The notes under the pieces: model-generated
Told to the model about the DNA's origin: nothing
What the model saw: only the letters and a program-made list of their open reading frames with translations
The model's database searches: none
Program-made: the position numbers and the translations under genes
Assembly (NCBI GenBank): GCA_023430425.1
Contig: JAEZAR010000200.1
Span: forward strand, 1 to 5,373
Source of the DNA: Actinomycetes bacterium
GTDB lineage: Bacteria > Actinomycetota > Actinomycetes > Actinomycetales > Cellulomonadaceae
Direction of reading: 5' to 3'
DNA length: 5,373 nt
In this document: piece after piece, positions 4,514 to 5,373 of the stretch
How positions within the stretch are numbered: the first letter of the stretch is position 1
Layout of the letters: each line of letters begins with the position of its first letter

Positions 4514-5373
4514 GTGGCGCTGACCGCGCTGGAGAAGCACGAGCGCGACGCCGCGGCGGTCCTGCCCGCCGACGCCCACGAGTTCTTCGCGTCGGGCTCG
4601 GGCGACGAGATCGCGCTCGCCGAGGCGACCGCCGCCTGGGCACGGTTCCGGCTCCGCCCGCGCGTGCTGCGCGACGTCGGGGTCGTCGACCTCGCCACCT
4701 CCGTGCTGGGCGCGGACCTGGCCCACCCGGTCGGTGTCGCGCCGGTCGGCTACCTCGGCCTGGCCCACCCCGACGCCGAGGTGGCCGTCGCCGCCGCGGC
4801 CCGGGCCTCGGGTGCGCTCTACGTCGCCTCGACGCGCGCCTCGACAGCCCTCGAGGACGTCGCCGCCGAGGCCGGTCCCTGGTGGTTCCAGGTGTACGTC
4901 ATGCGCAACCGGGACCTGACGGCCCGGCTGGTCGAGCGGGCCGTCGCGGCCGGCGCCCGCGCGCTCGTGCTCACCGGCGACACCCCCTTCGTGGGGATCA
5001 AGCGGCGCGTCGGCAAGCAGCGCATCGCGATCCCCGACGAGGCGTTCCTGGTCAACCTCGCCCGGCACCTGACCGGCGACCTCGGCGCGGGCCGGGCCGA
5101 GGCCGAGCAGGACCCGACGGCGACCCTCGAGGCCATCGGGTGGCTCGCCTCCCTGTCCGGCCTGCCCGTCCTCGTCAAGGGCGTCCTGCGGGGCGACGAC
5201 GCGCTCGCATGCCTGGACGCGGGCGCCTCCGGCGTCGTCGTCTCCAACCACGGCGGACGCCAGCTCGACCGTGCCGTGCCCACCGCCGTCGCCCTCGCGG
5301 AGGTCGTCGACGCCGTGAGCGGTCGCCCGGGCCCGCGCGCGGCGGTCGTCGCGGACGGCGGCCTGCGCTCGGG
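4514..5373 (+). CDS. FMN-dependent alpha-hydroxy-acid oxidase/dehydrogenase (3' end outside window)
   Basis: The frame is open from GTG 4514 to the window edge (286 codons plus two bases), with GGAGGG at 4501-4506 seven bases upstream. The fold is the FMN-binding TIM barrel of the lactate/glycolate oxidase family (PF01070), which oxidises 2-hydroxy acids to 2-oxo acids. Recognisable blocks are HPVGVAP (71-77), WWFQVYV (123-129), LTGDTP (153-158), VLVKGV (219-224) with K222, the active-site SNHGGRQLD (244-252) with H246 and R249, and DGGLRS (281-286). Family members are about 350-400 aa, so some 70-100 residues are missing. The Tyr of the usual YYASG motif is Phe24 here (HEFFASG), and the usual GRRE after DTP reads FVGIKRR, so substrate preference may differ from classic glycolate or L-lactate oxidases. 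It starts 30 bp after the sugar transferase stop with no clear promoter, so co-transcription is likely. The physiological substrate is unknown. Confidence 0.9.
   Translation, partial: MALTALEKHERDAAAVLPADAHEFFASGSGDEIALAEATAAWARFRLRPRVLRDVGVVDLATSVLGADLAHPVGVAPVGYLGLAHPDAEVAVAAAARASGALYVASTRASTALEDVAAEAGPWWFQVYVMRNRDLTARLVERAVAAGARALVLTGDTPFVGIKRRVGKQRIAIPDEAFLVNLARHLTGDLGAGRAEAEQDPTATLEAIGWLASLSGLPVLVKGVLRGDDALACLDAGASGVVVSNHGGRQLDRAVPTAVALAEVVDAVSGRPGPRAAVVADGGLRS

Noticed and set aside
2876..5251. Very long minus-strand open frame (791 codons) opposite the sugar transferase and oxidase genes
   Set aside because: Composition is Arg/Gly/Asp/His-rich without hydrophobic patterning or any recognised motif. 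It exists because high third-position G+C on the + strand genes removes stop codons from the opposite strand.

Overview
The window looks like chromosome from a high-GC actinobacterium. G+C is by eye well above 70%, codon third positions are almost all G or C, four of the five genes with a visible start use GTG, and -10 elements have a TANNNT form. The gene order (glmU tail, prs, rplY/ctc, pth) is the usual actinobacterial housekeeping cluster. A Micrococcales member, such as a Cellulomonas relative, is my best guess, but the sequence alone does not fix the genus.

Layout, all on the + strand. Bases 1-120 are the 3' end of an upstream gene, probably glmU. Bases 126-1109 encode ribose-phosphate pyrophosphokinase (prs), five bases downstream and probably in the same operon. 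A 217-bp gap with a plausible promoter and a GC-rich, hairpin-forming leader precedes rplY (1327-1980, long L25/TL5/CTC form). After a 94-bp gap comes pth (2075-2686, peptidyl-tRNA hydrolase). Bases 2687-2962 are non-coding and contain the only AT-richer patch of the window. Here lie GC hairpins just after pth, a perfect 8+8 inverted repeat, a candidate -10 and two sets of phased direct repeats. This region introduces a 506-aa membrane-bound polyprenyl-phosphate sugar phosphotransferase (2963-4483). Its stop is followed 30 bp later by a well-spaced ribosome binding site and the start of an FMN-dependent alpha-hydroxy-acid oxidase (4514 to the window end, truncated by the window).

How the genes fit together. 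GlmU (UDP-GlcNAc), Prs (PRPP for nucleotides, His, Trp and NAD), L25 (5S rRNA) and Pth (tRNA recycling) are growth-linked core functions. The sugar phosphotransferase starts a surface polysaccharide by loading a sugar-1-phosphate on undecaprenyl phosphate. It is a different kind of gene with its own elaborate upstream region, so it looks separately regulated. The oxidase may be co-transcribed with it, but no shared pathway is evident from sequence.

I do not see a mobile element, CRISPR array, tRNA or rRNA, or a clear new multi-gene system. The points most worth a second look are the control region at 2791-2908, the rplY leader, and the non-canonical active-site positions of the oxidase.
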